Shown here: piece by piece, positions 32,039 to 44,231 of the stretch
Layout of the letters: each line of letters starts with the position of its first letter
Numbering within the stretch: position 1 is the first letter of the stretch
Assembly (NCBI GenBank): GCA_034638255.1
Contig: JAWPGT010000016.1
Location: 248,001-312,000 of the forward strand
Length of the DNA: 64,000 bases
Reading direction: 5' to 3'
From: Coprinus comatus
Lineage: Eukaryota > Basidiomycota > Agaricomycetes > Agaricales > Agaricaceae
The notes under the pieces: model-generated
What the model was told of the DNA's origin: nothing
The model's input: the letters and a program-made list of their open reading frames with translations, nothing else
Database searches by the model: none
Made by a program: the position numbers and the translations under genes

Positions 32039-33386
32039 ATGAACCAAGCAGAGCAATTACCATTACCAACTAATTTTGTTCATTTATATCGCGGCATAGT
32101 AGCGTCGCAATACCTCGCCCCCACGCGTCCAAGTACATATGATATTAGAGAGCATTTTGTGATCGATTCATCCATGGCACCACCTACAGGGATGTTTCGG
32201 CCTTCCTCTTCGCCCACAAATAATCAGATTTTGTGGAAAAGCGATGAGGATCAAGGGGTCAATGGTGATTGGAGGGTCAGAGGGGAGAGCTGGAAGAATC
32301 TGAAGTTGGGAACTAGGGGTGGGGAGATAGATGTCGATATACATCTAGTTCCCTCGGAGAAACCCTCTACAATTGAGCTGGTTGTCGAACAAGTTGAATC
32401 AGACAGAGTGGAACGTCCCCTCATCACACGTATCGTGAGTCATTCCTCTCTATGATATTCCTGATTCCTTCAGTAATTAATTTCTCTCTCAGCATGCTCC
32501 AATGCCTCGCTCCTCGCTCCATTTAACAGCGCGCACGTCATCACAGGTTGAAACACGTCACCCCAATCGGAACCCGGTTCATCTACATCTTCCCAATACA
32601 TTCCATGGTCCTATACTCATACATGTGGCATCGGGACAATTAGCTGACCGTATCAAGTTGTCGAAGGAGGTGGACAACAATAGTGTTGTGATGAGAGAGG
32701 ATGAATTCACTAGAGGGATTTTCGTTTCTTCTCCATCTATTCATGGCATTCCCAGGAATGCCAGCGACTATCTTCCGAAAGATGATAGTAGTCAAAAGCA
32801 ACAGCAACGACAGCCTATAATGACCAATGGTACTACATCTACCACACCCGAGTCATCTTCGACGTACAGAAAACATTCCCCCAATTTCCAACCTAGAATA
32901 CCTGCAACACGTAGTTTCAAGCGAAAAGGAAAAGTGGATATTGAGGAAACCCAGTGGGTAGGAGACAAAGTGGAGATTTGGGTTGACACTGGGAAGGTCT
33001 GGATACAATTCGAAGATGAAATCATCGACCACTCGAAACATTATTGGTTTCCAGTTTTCAGAACAATATTCGTGAAGATTTTTAAAGTTTTGCGTGTGCT
33101 TGCTATACCTTTAGCCGTGTACCTTGCTCGACCCTACTACAGTGCCTATTCTCTAAGTGTGCCTGGTTATCCTCAGGTTATCCAGGCCACCAACAACCTG
33201 TTACAAAAATTTAATTTTCCAATGCTTTCTCTTCTTGATCAACCTTCTCCGTCCCGGATTCACGGGTTGTTCAGCAATTTCACTTGTGGTTTCGGCCTTT
33301 TCTTTCGTGTTTGCATTAGTATTTATGGTACGGACGATTTAAGATTTTCTCAAATATTTATTCCAATGCATATGGCAGGTTGCTAG
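32039..33386 (+). CDS. DUF7330-type protein with hydrophobic C-terminus, array member 5
   Basis: Exons 32039-32434 and 32493-33386 (58-nt intron) give 429 residues. First half: LPTNFVHLYR, REHFVIDSSMAPPTGMFRP, GGEIDVDIHLVPS, LITRI. Second half: HAPMPRSSLHLTART, HLHLPNTFHGPILIHVASGQ, VVMREDEFTRGIFVSSPS and WVGDKVEIWVDTGKVWIQFE. Unlike the other members it continues about 115 residues further, with a strongly hydrophobic stretch (IFKVLRVLAIPLAVYLA) that could cross or lie on a membrane. A second weaker one follows near the end. The extension may be read-through of former 3' flank or a real anchor. An A-run at about 33409-33425 follows the stop. Confidence 0.78.
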
Positions 33387-33581
33387 TTTTTTTTACTGTT
33401 TATAATTTAAAAAAAAAAAAAAAAAGCAAATTAGACCCGGTTTACCTTTACAATGGCGTTAACTGGTAGATGTATACCAAAACACAGGACCCCCGATTAT
33501 GTTGTCCCTTCAAGCTTCAAGTAAACTGGAATCAAGAAAGTGAAGTTTGATATTCGTTGTCTTGCACCAGTGATTCGTACA

Positions 33582-36276
33582 CTATGCCCAGAGAGCATCA
33601 GCTACGGCCACCACGTCCGCCATTTCTTGTACATCATGTATACGAACAATCATGGCACCCTGTTGGATGGCACATGCCATTGTTGCTGTTGTTGCCCACA
33701 CCCGATCTTGGGGTGCTGCCACTCTTCCTTTTTTATTTTCATCTTGGTCTTGAGAGAGTATAGCGCCAAGGAACGATTTTCTCGAGGTGCCAACTAACGT
33801 AGGCATTCCCGCTAGTGGATTTCTTCGTTTACTTTCACCTATATGCACACCACAAGTTAGGCTGTGTTAAAAAGAATGAACAAAAGTTCAACGAACCTTG
33901 CCCAATCAAAACATCATCAACCACTTTTGACCCATTACGTACTAGCTCTAAATTATCTTCCAATGTTTTGCTAAAGCCAACACCAGGATCCACAACAACA
34001 AACCATCTTCTCAAACCTCCTTTTCCTTTCACAATCCGATCAACCTTATCACCCAATTCAACTCTAACACCTTCAATAATACTAGAGATACCTTCATTCT
34101 CCGCATATTTGTATTCAGAATAATCCTCATTCTGACCAGCATCAGCCCTAGAATGCATAACGACAACCGGCGTCGCATATTTCCGAGCCAGCTCTTTCAT
34201 TTTATCCATAATCTCCAACGCTTCCGCATTTTGCTTCCAGGTAGTTGGCAAAGCTTTAGAACCGGTAAAGCCGTAGACATCATTAATACAATTCACTCCC
34301 GCCTGAATAGCAGCTTCTGCCACTTCCCATCGGAACGTATCAACGCTCATCAGAATGGGTGAGCCTGAACTTTGATCCGCATGACGTTGAGAGGTACGAA
34401 TAGCTTGTACAACTGGTATCACGCGTTGTATTTCCTCTTCTACACTGACGGGTTTGGCATTTGGCCTTGTAGAATATCCCCCTACGTCAATAATATCTGC
34501 ACCCGATGCGATAGACTTTTTCGTAAATGCAAGTGCACTTTCCACTGTTTCATGACGTTCGAGTTCATTCGAGAAGGAGTCTGGGGTCGCGTTAAGAATA
34601 GCCATCATCCTAGTCGAAACCCGGTTTTCCGGTGAAGATGGTGTTCTTGGTGAGGTTGGTTTGTACCAGTACCGCAAGGTTGGTGGAGGTTCTAGAATAT
34701 CCGATTCTGGAGATGGTGTCCACGGAGAAATAGGGAACGGAATAACCTTTCGCATCGGTGGGCCCGGAACCGAATCTTCAGTAGCACTGACAACAGAGTC
34801 GAGCATGAACGTTATTGATCGTCCGAGCTTAGGATGGATATAATCCGGTATAACACTAAGACAAAACGTACGTGAGTCTGCAATATTCAGTGCAAGAAAT
34901 GGAGCATTCACATACTCGTTTAAGGGCCTTAACACAAATTCTCGTTCTTGAAGGCGTGGGTGCGGAATCACAAGTTCTCCTTTAAGATTTTCCAACTCAG
35001 ACCTCTGATCTGAAGGTCGAGTATCATAGACCAAATCGTCGTAAATGACAAGATCCAGATCAACAACACGAGGGCCATTTCTGTATGTTGGAATCCTCCC
35101 AACGGCTTCCTCAATTGCTTTTAGCAATTGTAGTAATGACAGTGGCTGCAGATTTGTCTCTACCTTTACGATAAAGGGGTAAGTTTTCATCAACTGGAGA
35201 CAGAACCTAGAAGCCTTACCAAGCATGCTCCATTGACAAAGGCAGGTTGATCGGTAACATACATCGGAGCCGTCTCATACAGGAAACTAGTATCAACCAC
35301 ATTGACATCAGGCTCAAAACCAATATCGTCTTTGGAAAGAAATCTTCCCGGGGTTTCGAGAAGACGAAGCGCATATTCGATATTATAAAACCGATCTCCA
35401 ACATTTGATCCCAACGCTAGCGCAGCCTGATGGTAGGTCGCTGGCCCTGGATCCTTTGGGGTGAAAAAATTACGGTATGATCGTGTTACTTGAACCTCAG
35501 AAGCACTGGCATAAACCAAGGCACAGGGTTTCGCCGCGGTGACGGTGACTTTAGGATCGATATCAGAAGAAAAATTACTTTGCAACATAGTGAGGGTATT
35601 TTGAGCAATGAAGGATGTAAGGGCTTCCAGAGTCAGATATGTTGAGTCGCCTATTTTCTGGATATATTCAGAAATGTATTTGATATGTTATAGAAGCGAG
35701 ACCTACCGACCAAAGTAATCTAGTCAGTTGACGAAAGTCCATTTTTACTTGTTCCAATACCGCGTTCGGAGAGTCAATAGTAATATTGACAACCACATTC
35801 TGTTTTTCTTCTCGCTCAACATCGTTTACACCAATAATAGCAGGACAGATTAAATCCGACAAAAAGTGCTGTATACGAGAGACGCTCCAAGTATTCCCTT
35901 TCCTTGATGAAATTATTTCTAAGCCAACTTCTTTACAATGCAGAGGTGCCTTTAGTTGTATTATCTTGAGCCCAACGCGAGCAACAGATGTAAGTTCTAA
36001 TTCGCTCTGTACCACCTCTAATGCATGGATAGCAACATCTTCCAAGGATTGATATGAAGGGGTTTCAGCCAGAGAACCAAGTTTCTTCGAGATGCTTGAG
36101 TAGTTGATAGAAAGGTTAAGATCATCTGAAAGACTAGAAGGAGCAACATCATGAAAGATGTCTACAGAGACAGAGATAGGTTGTAAAGTCCCCTTCCCCT
36201 TCCCAGGCCATCGAGAGCCCGATGCCAAGGCGACATTGAGCGACCGTTCTTTTACACGGATAATATCAGGCGACAT
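33582..36276 (-). CDS. FOL1: trifunctional folate synthesis enzyme (DHNA, HPPK, DHPS)
   Basis: Exons 36276-35707, 35657-35220, 35163-33897 and 33838-33582 join in frame to 843 residues. Residues 1-245 hold two dihydroneopterin aldolase-like units, the second ending in TVTAAKPCALVYASASEVQV. HPPK occupies about 267-430 (ALALGSNVGDR, NGPRVVDLDLVIYDD, IPHPRLQEREFVLRPL). DHPS begins near 522 (MAILNATPDSFS, GADIIDVGGYSTRP, MSVDTFRWEVAEAA, VVVDPGVGFSK, GTSRKSFLGAI). The enzyme makes dihydropteroate from dihydroneopterin and p-aminobenzoate and is the sulfonamide target in fungi. Domain order and length fit fungal Fol1. It shares a 394-bp divergent promoter region with the gene at 36671 and converges with DUF7330 member 5. 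Confidence 0.96.
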
Positions 36277-36670
36277 CCGATCTGGAGCTTCACGATCGTA
36301 AGAGTAAAAGAGGGTTGACTTGGGTTAATGAGCCCGGAATAAGCAATCAAAATCATTTTAGTTCACATCACGTGTAACCCAATGTCGTCATCGCACAATC
36401 AAAATACATCCCTGCCACAATGTCCAGTACAGAATTTCAACCTATATTCATTAAATTTGCAATGGGTAAGGTGGAAGGAACCAAGTAACTCAACGGTGGA
36501 ACATATTGTGAATTATATTTATTATTATATCAGAGCTAGTCTCGATTGTAATAGATATAACGGAACGTCCTGAGCTTTCTAAGACAAATATCAACCAGTC
36601 AACTAACTTTTTAAAAAAAAAGCATTCCCTCCTCTACCAACACTGGACCATACGTACTTCAGTTTTACGG
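36277..36670. promoter_or_regulatory. bidirectional promoter region with CACGTG box
   Basis: These 394 bp separate FOL1 and the gene at 36671. A palindromic CACGTG (36369-36374) and a nearby CCCAAT element lie about 95 bp from the FOL1 start. Both are known fungal bHLH and HAP-type site shapes; use here is inferred. Confidence 0.45.
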
Positions 36671-37561
36671 ATGTGCTGTCACGATTCCGCCGCAGTATTT
36701 GATGAATCCGATGTGTACCTGGGTCATCGAACTGTCGCACTTGCATTTGAAAAGTTCCTTACAAAATGCTCTTGTATCCGCTTTCATCCTGGAAATTCGC
36801 CCCCTAAATCGCAGTGTCTAGAACTTGAATCCGACTCATTCAAGTTAGCATCAAAGGAAAAGGAAGGGGCGAGGATAGACGAGTGGGATCCTAACCTTGG
36901 TCTCTATATTGCTCATGTTGTCCATGAGTGTTGCATACCAAATATCGTGCCGTATTCAGCATTGTTCCTTCTTATGACAGTTTCACAAGGTCCTACTATC
37001 ACCACTACCACAACATATCCAGATGGTTCCGTGACTTCTATGTCATCCAATTGTCACCCGGTACGAGAGGGGAATGTGAATGGTTTATCAGAGAAGATCT
37101 CTCGTACTTTTGGATCAGGTTTACCTGAACCATTCCAACCGAAATCTCATTGGACAGGTGAACATGTTTTTGTTGCGGGACTTCTAGTTGTACTTGACGT
37201 TTACGAACATACACCTGAAACTCCTACTCGTGAAGAATTATCCTATATTACTGGATTATCGGTTAAAGAGATGCACGAGATGGAAAAGTACGTCAAAGGG
37301 TTTGTGAATGAGAAGTTGTGGTGCGATGTTGAGGAAATGATTGAAGAACAGTCGTTTAAGACACTTCCATTACATGGTGCAAAGAATCCGGCCGTAGAGG
37401 ACTTGCAGAAAAAACATCCTGGTACCATGAAGAGGTGGTTTAGAAGACCTATGGAGATGAGGAAGAGGTTGGTTGACGTGGCGAATGAGCAGGCTGCTAA
37501 GGGTTGGTTTGAATTGCCTCCTCCACCGGTATTGAGGGAATCAGCGACTATGGACCTTTGA
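36671..37561 (+). CDS. unknown protein, faint cyclin-fold resemblance
   Basis: An uninterrupted 296-residue ORF from ATG 36671 (MCCHDSAAVFDESD). I do not recognise the family. The segment HVFVAGLLVVLDVYE ... ELSYITGLSVKEMHEMEKYV has the helix pattern of a cyclin box (fungal Pcl-type: a helix, then a segment with GLS..E...ME), but the first cyclin helices are not clear. A TTTTTYPDG stretch separates the two halves. The C-terminus is basic and proline-rich. It diverges from FOL1. Lack of introns is unusual beside its neighbours. The ORF length and the absence of stops favour a real gene. Confidence 0.6.
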   Translation: MCCHDSAAVFDESDVYLGHRTVALAFEKFLTKCSCIRFHPGNSPPKSQCLELESDSFKLASKEKEGARIDEWDPNLGLYIAHVVHECCIPNIVPYSALFLLMTVSQGPTITTTTTYPDGSVTSMSSNCHPVREGNVNGLSEKISRTFGSGLPEPFQPKSHWTGEHVFVAGLLVVLDVYEHTPETPTREELSYITGLSVKEMHEMEKYVKGFVNEKLWCDVEEMIEEQSFKTLPLHGAKNPAVEDLQKKHPGTMKRWFRRPMEMRKRLVDVANEQAAKGWFELPPPPVLRESATMDL

Positions 37562-40278
37562 TAGTGGCTTACTTGTAGGCTTTTTGTTATGTGGTTTCAG
37601 GTAATCTAACAGCATAAAGTTGACCTACACCTATAGAGGGAACAGAGAGTAATGTGTAGATATTCAATCTCAAGAAGTTGGCCGTATAAATTGGACTCTA
37701 TTTGGCCATTGAGTCAAGTGAGGAGAAAAACCAACGCCATTGGTGTATCATGAGGTATAACTATGATATTAATGACACGGCGGCGAGGTCAGTGGCATAC
37801 TGTGCTGTGTGATGTACAACCAATTTAAGCCGAATTATGCAATAATTAACATGTCCAACTCAGACAAGCAAGGCTGAGCGCTGAGCGCTGAGCAGTCGAT
37901 TGATCTGTGTCAAAGTTTAAAAGATGCTCGTACCCAGCGAATTGGTTCTTTCTGAGAAGCACTGAAGACGGACCATATGCGGCGGGCACAACTATTTCCA
38001 GTGGAGTCAACAGTTAGCACTGTCGACCGGTTATTGTTGCCCGTGATATTATGGAGAAACAAAATATGAATATACTGGCGATGAAAAAGCAAAAGTGTCC
38101 GAGGGGGAGGATACTGGAGAGCAGTCTAAACTATCGCCTATGAATTGATGGCGATGACGACCAAAGTTAGTCTTACAAGGTTTCAGTGCAGATAAAGGTT
38201 ATTCTCTACAGACGTAGGACTATTTTATGACCAATGTTCCGGTATACTTCCTACCTTGCTACGATACCTTACGATACTAAAGGCACAAATAACAATAACA
38301 TTCTCAAGGCTAGTAGTATATAATCAAGATCGTAAGTCCGGTGTACTACTACATGGACACGTCTTCGATGTTCACACCCGATTCGGGACGTAATAGTAGT
38401 TATAATAATCCAACGATTTGAAAGAAAAAATGTGAATTCATACCACGCCTAATGAGTTCCTTCTCTAGTAAATAAGCGTGTCGTAGCGACCAAGTATAAT
38501 AATCAAGAAAACCCCCTACAAGAACCAAAAAATGAACCGATCCTCCTCTCTGTGGGCTGCATTCGACCGGTTGGTAGTCACCTTAGCGTTTGGCCCCCGT
38601 CTTCGAATGATCTACAAGCTTTCACATTTTGTGCTTTATTTTGTCAACGTTCGTGTACGGTTCTTCTACTTCCATCGTCCCGCATCCTCGGTCTTCTCTT
38701 CAGTTCTTCGATAACGGTATATTAATAATTTCCTGGGTTCCTGGCCGGACTTTAAGTCAGACCTAGGCCCTAGAATGTCCGGGTGTTACGCGGCAAACGC
38801 AATGACAATGCATGTAAGGAAGTAAATTGTGGCCCATGGGATGTCAAAAGTCTATAATGTAATTTTTGAAGAGGAGAAGGATATATTACGGCATCTTCCG
38901 AGGTCATATGATTTGGGCCTACCAGACGAGGTTCTGACGAGGTTTTTCCTGACCATGATCTTGATAGCCTACCAACACTATCGTAGAGGATAACCTTCAA
39001 TCGGCACCCTTTATATGCGATATTATCCTTTTGTGAAGCTAATAATCGGGACTCGCTCCATCTCAAGGACCCAGAAACAGAAGAGTATCCATCCACCTAG
39101 GCGTTCATAAAAATAACAATGGGACACACGTCACCAAGGTAAGGGGACAGCACAAACTTATTCTTAAAGAAAGGACCGGCGAGAAGAACTTCGTGATGGG
39201 TTCATCTTGTCACCATAAGAGCATGTAAACTGACGATGAGAATGGATCATTCTGTTCTGTCGCGAAGCAAAGGTACGCAACAATGCGAGAAGAGGGAGCT
39301 CGAACGTTATTTTAAGGTAAAGCAGGACTTGGAATTAACGGAAGCGGAACTCTGGTGCTTCGGACAAGATAGAACGAACATCCTAATTTGGTTTGCGAGA
39401 GTGTGATTCAGAATTCACACGTCTCACGGAGTCTGGGCGCTTTTCATTTGGGAAGAGGGTCCACATCTGCTATATATTCCGGATTCCAGACAGGAATTTT
39501 GACGTTGACATCGCACTGGCACAACAGGATGCACCGTGGAACGAACTGTACTTTCTTCTGGGGATTCTTCTAGTTGTCATAACAAGTGACGATAGTTCAC
39601 GAAATCCCGCCCTCGAATCGGTCTTCGGTCATTTTTATTTCGTCTCATTTTTGCCAAGGCCCTGGAGATATGTGTCTAACTTTCGCACATACCGCACTGC
39701 AATTGCCATACTGATATTGGGCGCCCAACACAGGGGACACTCACATTAGCTGTTACTGCTGAGTTTGGAGTCTAAGGCCCAGCTTCTCGAACATCCACGC
39801 GTTGGTTATGCGCCGTAGATCGTTTCTTCGGCTTGATGCGGTGGGCTTCAACTTTGTACAAACGTTGCGTTTATATCCCTGGCGCTTCTTTGGGACGTTC
39901 TTGACGATAACGAAGAGAGCAACAACACTTGACCCTCACAAGAGAGAGTCTAAGAAGTCAGTCAACCGGATTTGCCCTTGCATCGTGCTTCTTGCTAAAC
40001 GGACAGAGTGTGCAGATCTTGTCAACGGGAGTTCTTTATTAGTCGCATGTGGACAGGTGGAAAGTTTCTATGGCATCTAGAGGTTAACTCTAGTTTGTCT
40101 TTAAGGGAAATGAGGCAGCCAGAGGGGAAATGATCTGGTAAAGGACGGAAGGGACGTTGCATCTCCCGCCCAGCTCGCCGCCCCTCCGCCACTCAATCTC
40201 CTCGGATACACAACCAGTCTAAAAAGCACACCGCGCGGACTCGTGTTTCGCCAAAACCCTCTCTCCCTAGGCTTCCTC
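37562..40278. other. 2.7-kb intergenic region, nothing recognised
   Basis: Short ORFs (38532-38714, 38770-39096, 39393-39749, 39802-40080) overlap in conflicting frames and carry no domain. A short GCGCTGA tandem repeat lies near 37876. No transposon ends were seen. Confidence 0.5.
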
Positions 40279-42619
40279 ATGATTTTCCCGTTCTATTTAT
40301 CCGCTCACCAGCGCGCGTGGTCTGTTGTCGTTTTTCTCTTTTCCTCTGCCTCGTGTTGTTTTACTTATTCTTTCGTTGCAATGTCGTTTATAGCGTCTGG
40401 AAGCAGAAGCAGAGGCAGTCTAAAATTGACTCCTTGCCTTGTTCCTATTTCACCAAGCTCACTCTCTCGGACGAAAAAATACATTCCTTGTCCCTTTCTC
40501 AGCTCGTTTCACAATGTAGAGCTGGAATCATCTCCCCCTCACAGTCTCTTTTGTCATATGCCAAGAAAGCCATCAGGGCCCACCAGGTAACAAATTGCCT
40601 ATCGGATATCATGTTCAAAGAGTCTCTTTCCACACCAACAATCGCGAATTGGGGACCCGGTGTTGATTCAGACAGTACAAATGACTTGTCGGCTGGGAGA
40701 GAGCGTTCATTGATGGGAGTTCCTGTTAGCATCAAAGGTATGTTATCAACATTAATTATCTATGACTCTCGTAATTTCGGACTGGGAAGGGATCCAAGGG
40801 GACTGACGATTCATGATCCCTTTTGTTCATTTTAGAGACCATCGACATCGCCGGACACGATTCAACTATCGGGTATTCATGTAACGTGAATAAACCCGTC
40901 AAAGAATCATCCGCTATTGTACGGCTATTACAAGATGCAGGAGCACTAGTACATGTCAAAACTAGTGTCCCTACCGGTCTTCTCGCTATTGAAACTACAT
41001 CAGAAGTATTCGGAAGAACAATAAATCCATATAATCCGGGGTTTAGTGCTGGGGCATCTACTGGCGGTGGCGCAGCTCTATTAGCAAGTGGGGGGAGTAA
41101 GATTGAAATCGGGACCGATTTAGCCGGTAGCGTGAGGATTCCGGCACATTTCTGTGGCGTTTGGAGCTTGAAGGGTAGTGCTGGTAGGTTTCCGATTTGG
41201 GGGAATAAGACACCGATGAGAGGGTTAGAGTCATTACCAATTCTTGCTGCACCTATGGCGAACAGTTTGGAGGATTTATCAGAGTTCTGGAAGAGAGTGG
41301 TGGATATGAAACCTTGGCAGTATGATCATACAGTAAGTTTTACATATTAATTTTTTTTTCCCCCTTTTCTTGGAACTTTGACCACTTTTTGTGTGACTGG
41401 CTATTCTATTTTTAGAATGCTATACTAAAATGTGGATTATGCTATATAGTGTGTTCCGCTACCGTGGCAACAAGTGGACTTGCAGGATGAAGGAAGGCGG
41501 TTGAAGTGGGGAGTTATCTGGGAGGATGGTAAGTGTTTGATGTGTGAGTTTGGTATGCGAAGTTAATTTGCCTCTGCGCGATTTGATCCAGGTACTATCC
41601 CTCCCACACCAGCTTGTAGGCGTGCACTTTCTTTGGTTATCAATGCTTTGAAGAAGCAAGGTCATGAAGTCGTGGAGTTGTAAGTGATCATTATCGTTTC
41701 TACATCACGGGAAGGTTAAATCTCCGTGGTTTCTCTTTGTTATCTTGGATTCAGTACACCGCCCTCCATTATGGATGGACTAAAGATAGGGTATCAGCTT
41801 CTATTTTCCGATGGTGGTACGTGTTTATCATCATTCACTACACCTCACTTGGGATCTGGCGTCCTGACTGCGCCACTGTATGCGATGTATTTGTAGGTGA
41901 ACAAACACGCGCTCCTCTTCAATCCGGTGAACGTACCTCCCCAGCAACAGACTCCGTTCTCTCTCTTCTTCAATTCCCTAAGTTCATCAAACGGTGCTTC
42001 TCTTATATCATGCGTTCTTCATTCCTATCTGGTATCCTACTCTTTGGATCACCTGCAGACCCGTTAAGTGCGGATTTGTACGAAATATTGCACAAGAAGA
42101 GTGTTATGGAAGAAAGGGAACTTGTGGCAAAGAGGGATGAGTATAGAGCTACTTGGCATAAGAAGTGGGTGGAAGAAGGAATTGATTTCGTGTTAACTGT
42201 TCCTCATGTTTTACCTGCATTACCGAACGGGGGTAGTGAGAAGGCTACACTCATGAGTGCTGGGTATACGTTTATTTTCAGTTTGGTATGCTCCTTTTGT
42301 CTTGATTCCAAAATTTTACTGAATTTATTGAATGTAGCTTGATCTTCCAGCTGGTATCATCCCAACAACAACGGTTTCCGCGGCTCTCGATGCACTTGCA
42401 CCTGACTTTCAATCGACGGAAGAATATAAAATGCTGAATTTAATTGCGAAAGGTGCATATGGAGAGTATGATGCAGAAAAGATGGATGGATTACCTGTTG
42501 GAGTGCAGATCATTGGTAGAAGAATGGAAGAAGAGAAGGTTTTGGAGGGGATGAAAGTTGTGAAGAAGGCATTGTTTGAGTCAGGTGTAGTATTTGATGC
42601 AAAGCCTAATATTGCGTGA
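40279..42619 (+). CDS. amidase-signature family hydrolase (acetamidase-like)
   Basis: Exons 40394-40737, 40836-41332, 41450-41528, 41592-41679, 41755-41816, 41897-42285 and 42338-42619 join in frame. A first exon 40279-40316 (MIFPFYLSAHQRA) with a 77-nt intron completes an exactly in-frame 592-residue chain, but is the weakest part. The Ser-cisSer-Lys triad is visible: Lys in GVPVSIK, cis-Ser in GASTGGGAAL, nucleophile Ser in GTDLAGSVRIPAHFCG. The C-terminus DGLPVGVQIIGRRMEEEKVL is typical. Such enzymes hydrolyse amides to acid and ammonia; the substrate cannot be told. No secretion signal is evident. Length fits fungal amidases (about 550-600). Confidence 0.9.
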
Positions 42620-43609
42620 GAAGGTAGAGGGGTCTTTTCTTTTCGCTCCTATTTCGTTCATTGGAATTTCATTGTGTGATTTTTGGACACCATTTTGCTT
42701 TTTGTTTTCCTTATTTGCTCTCTTCGACTGTAGCCTTTCACTCGTTTCTGATCCTGATTTCTGGTCTCGTCACTTTCTTTGATTGATTTATACTTGTTTG
42801 ATTGATAAAGTATTTGTATAATCTGGCTCGTAGTCACTCCTTTCGTTCAACTCGTAATTCTATCGTTGTACCCTTTCTGTCTTTACATATCTCTTTTTTT
42901 ATATTTAGTCTTGTCTCGCTCTGCCGTTACATATTTCTTTTTATCTCGTCTCTCATCTCTGTCGTTACTGTATCTCGTACTCTAGTTGGTCTTGTTTAGC
43001 ATGTATCCTTCCTTACCCTTCTACTCCTTTGGACAAATACACTGCGTGGGTGACTCGATAATCTAACTGGATTATTGAGGACATACCTAAACTTTACTCT
43101 GAGACCCACGCTCACGAGTAAAGTAAAGCTTGGATAAATACTCGCTAGTACTTGATAATCTGTGTGGATTGCCAAGTCACTGACACAGTGAATATAGTCT
43201 GCCATTTTCGTCATTTTCGGCTAAATATAAATGTGAGTAAAGTCACGTGCGTAATTGAGAATTGTAATGACTGTTGTGGACAGGGCTGCTATTAGCGCTT
43301 GTCAGCAGACGACCACAACCAGAGTGTTACACACTCACAGTCTCAACTACCTACTACAATACTCTTATCATTTATTGACAGAGTAAACCGATACCCTTCC
43401 ACAGAATCCGGCCTCCAGGATTACATATTCTGCACACCCTCTGAAAGTCTTTCTTCTCACAAACTCCTCTTCCAATTCAACTCTTTTCGAGTAACGAGGA
43501 AACGAGGACAGGAGTACGAAAGACCTGGTCCGTATTTGATAAGGCTCATTACACACGATCAACTTTGAACGAAGAAACAAACGAACGAAAGGATACTTAT
43601 ATTTGAAAG
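42620..43609. other. intergenic, 3' flank of amidase and TFIIA promoter
   Basis: Pyrimidine-rich sequence follows the amidase stop. Two similar segments (GGATTATTGAGG and GGATTGCCAAG contexts near 43070 and 43160) look like faint repeats. No gene seen. Confidence 0.4.
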
Positions 43610-44130
43610 ATGGCTTCTGCGTATTACGAGTTTTACCGTGGGTCATCGTGAGTTCTTTTATGCAATTTATTAGGTACCTATTGGTTGAATTTATGTGTGT
43701 GTAACCTCTCAATAGAATTGGGATGGCGTTGACGGATTCATTGGACGAATTGATTACCAGTGGTGCGATTACGCCGCAGTTGGCTATGAAGGTGTTGCAG
43801 CAGGTACGTCATCATCACTATGCCCATGTTACGTGTTACGTTGACTGATCTCTTATAGTTTGATAAATCACTGGCTGATACTATGGTCAAGCAAGTCAAG
43901 ACCAAGACGACACTGAAGGTATGTAGTCATTTACTAATATTCCCCATTTGTAATATATTGATGATTCATAGGGGCATTTGCATACGTATCGTCTATGTGA
44001 CGATGTATGGACATTTATTGTGAAGAATCCATCATTCAAAATGGAGAGCAATGAGATCGTGAATGCGCAACGGGTGAAGATAATTGCTTGTAAGAATGGA
44101 GAAGCGATTGAAGCTGCGAATAAGAAATAA
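43610..44130 (+). CDS. TOA2: transcription initiation factor IIA gamma subunit
   Basis: Exons 43610-43647, 43716-43803, 43859-43918 and 43972-44130 join in frame to 114 residues, the usual size (yeast Toa2 is 122). Key stretches are [38 protein letters not shown], and [19 protein letters not shown]. The protein pairs with TFIIA alpha/beta to stabilise TBP on the promoter. Introns of 55-68 nt have standard borders. The next gene starts only about 100 bp downstream on the same strand. Confidence 0.96.
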
Positions 44131-44231
44131 TTGTTTTTGCGGAGTTGGTAGTCGGAGTTTGTAATTGGATAGGTGCTGTTACCATGGGCTGTGAATTTAT
44201 ATACAATTCACCTTCTCTTTTCCCTTCCCTT

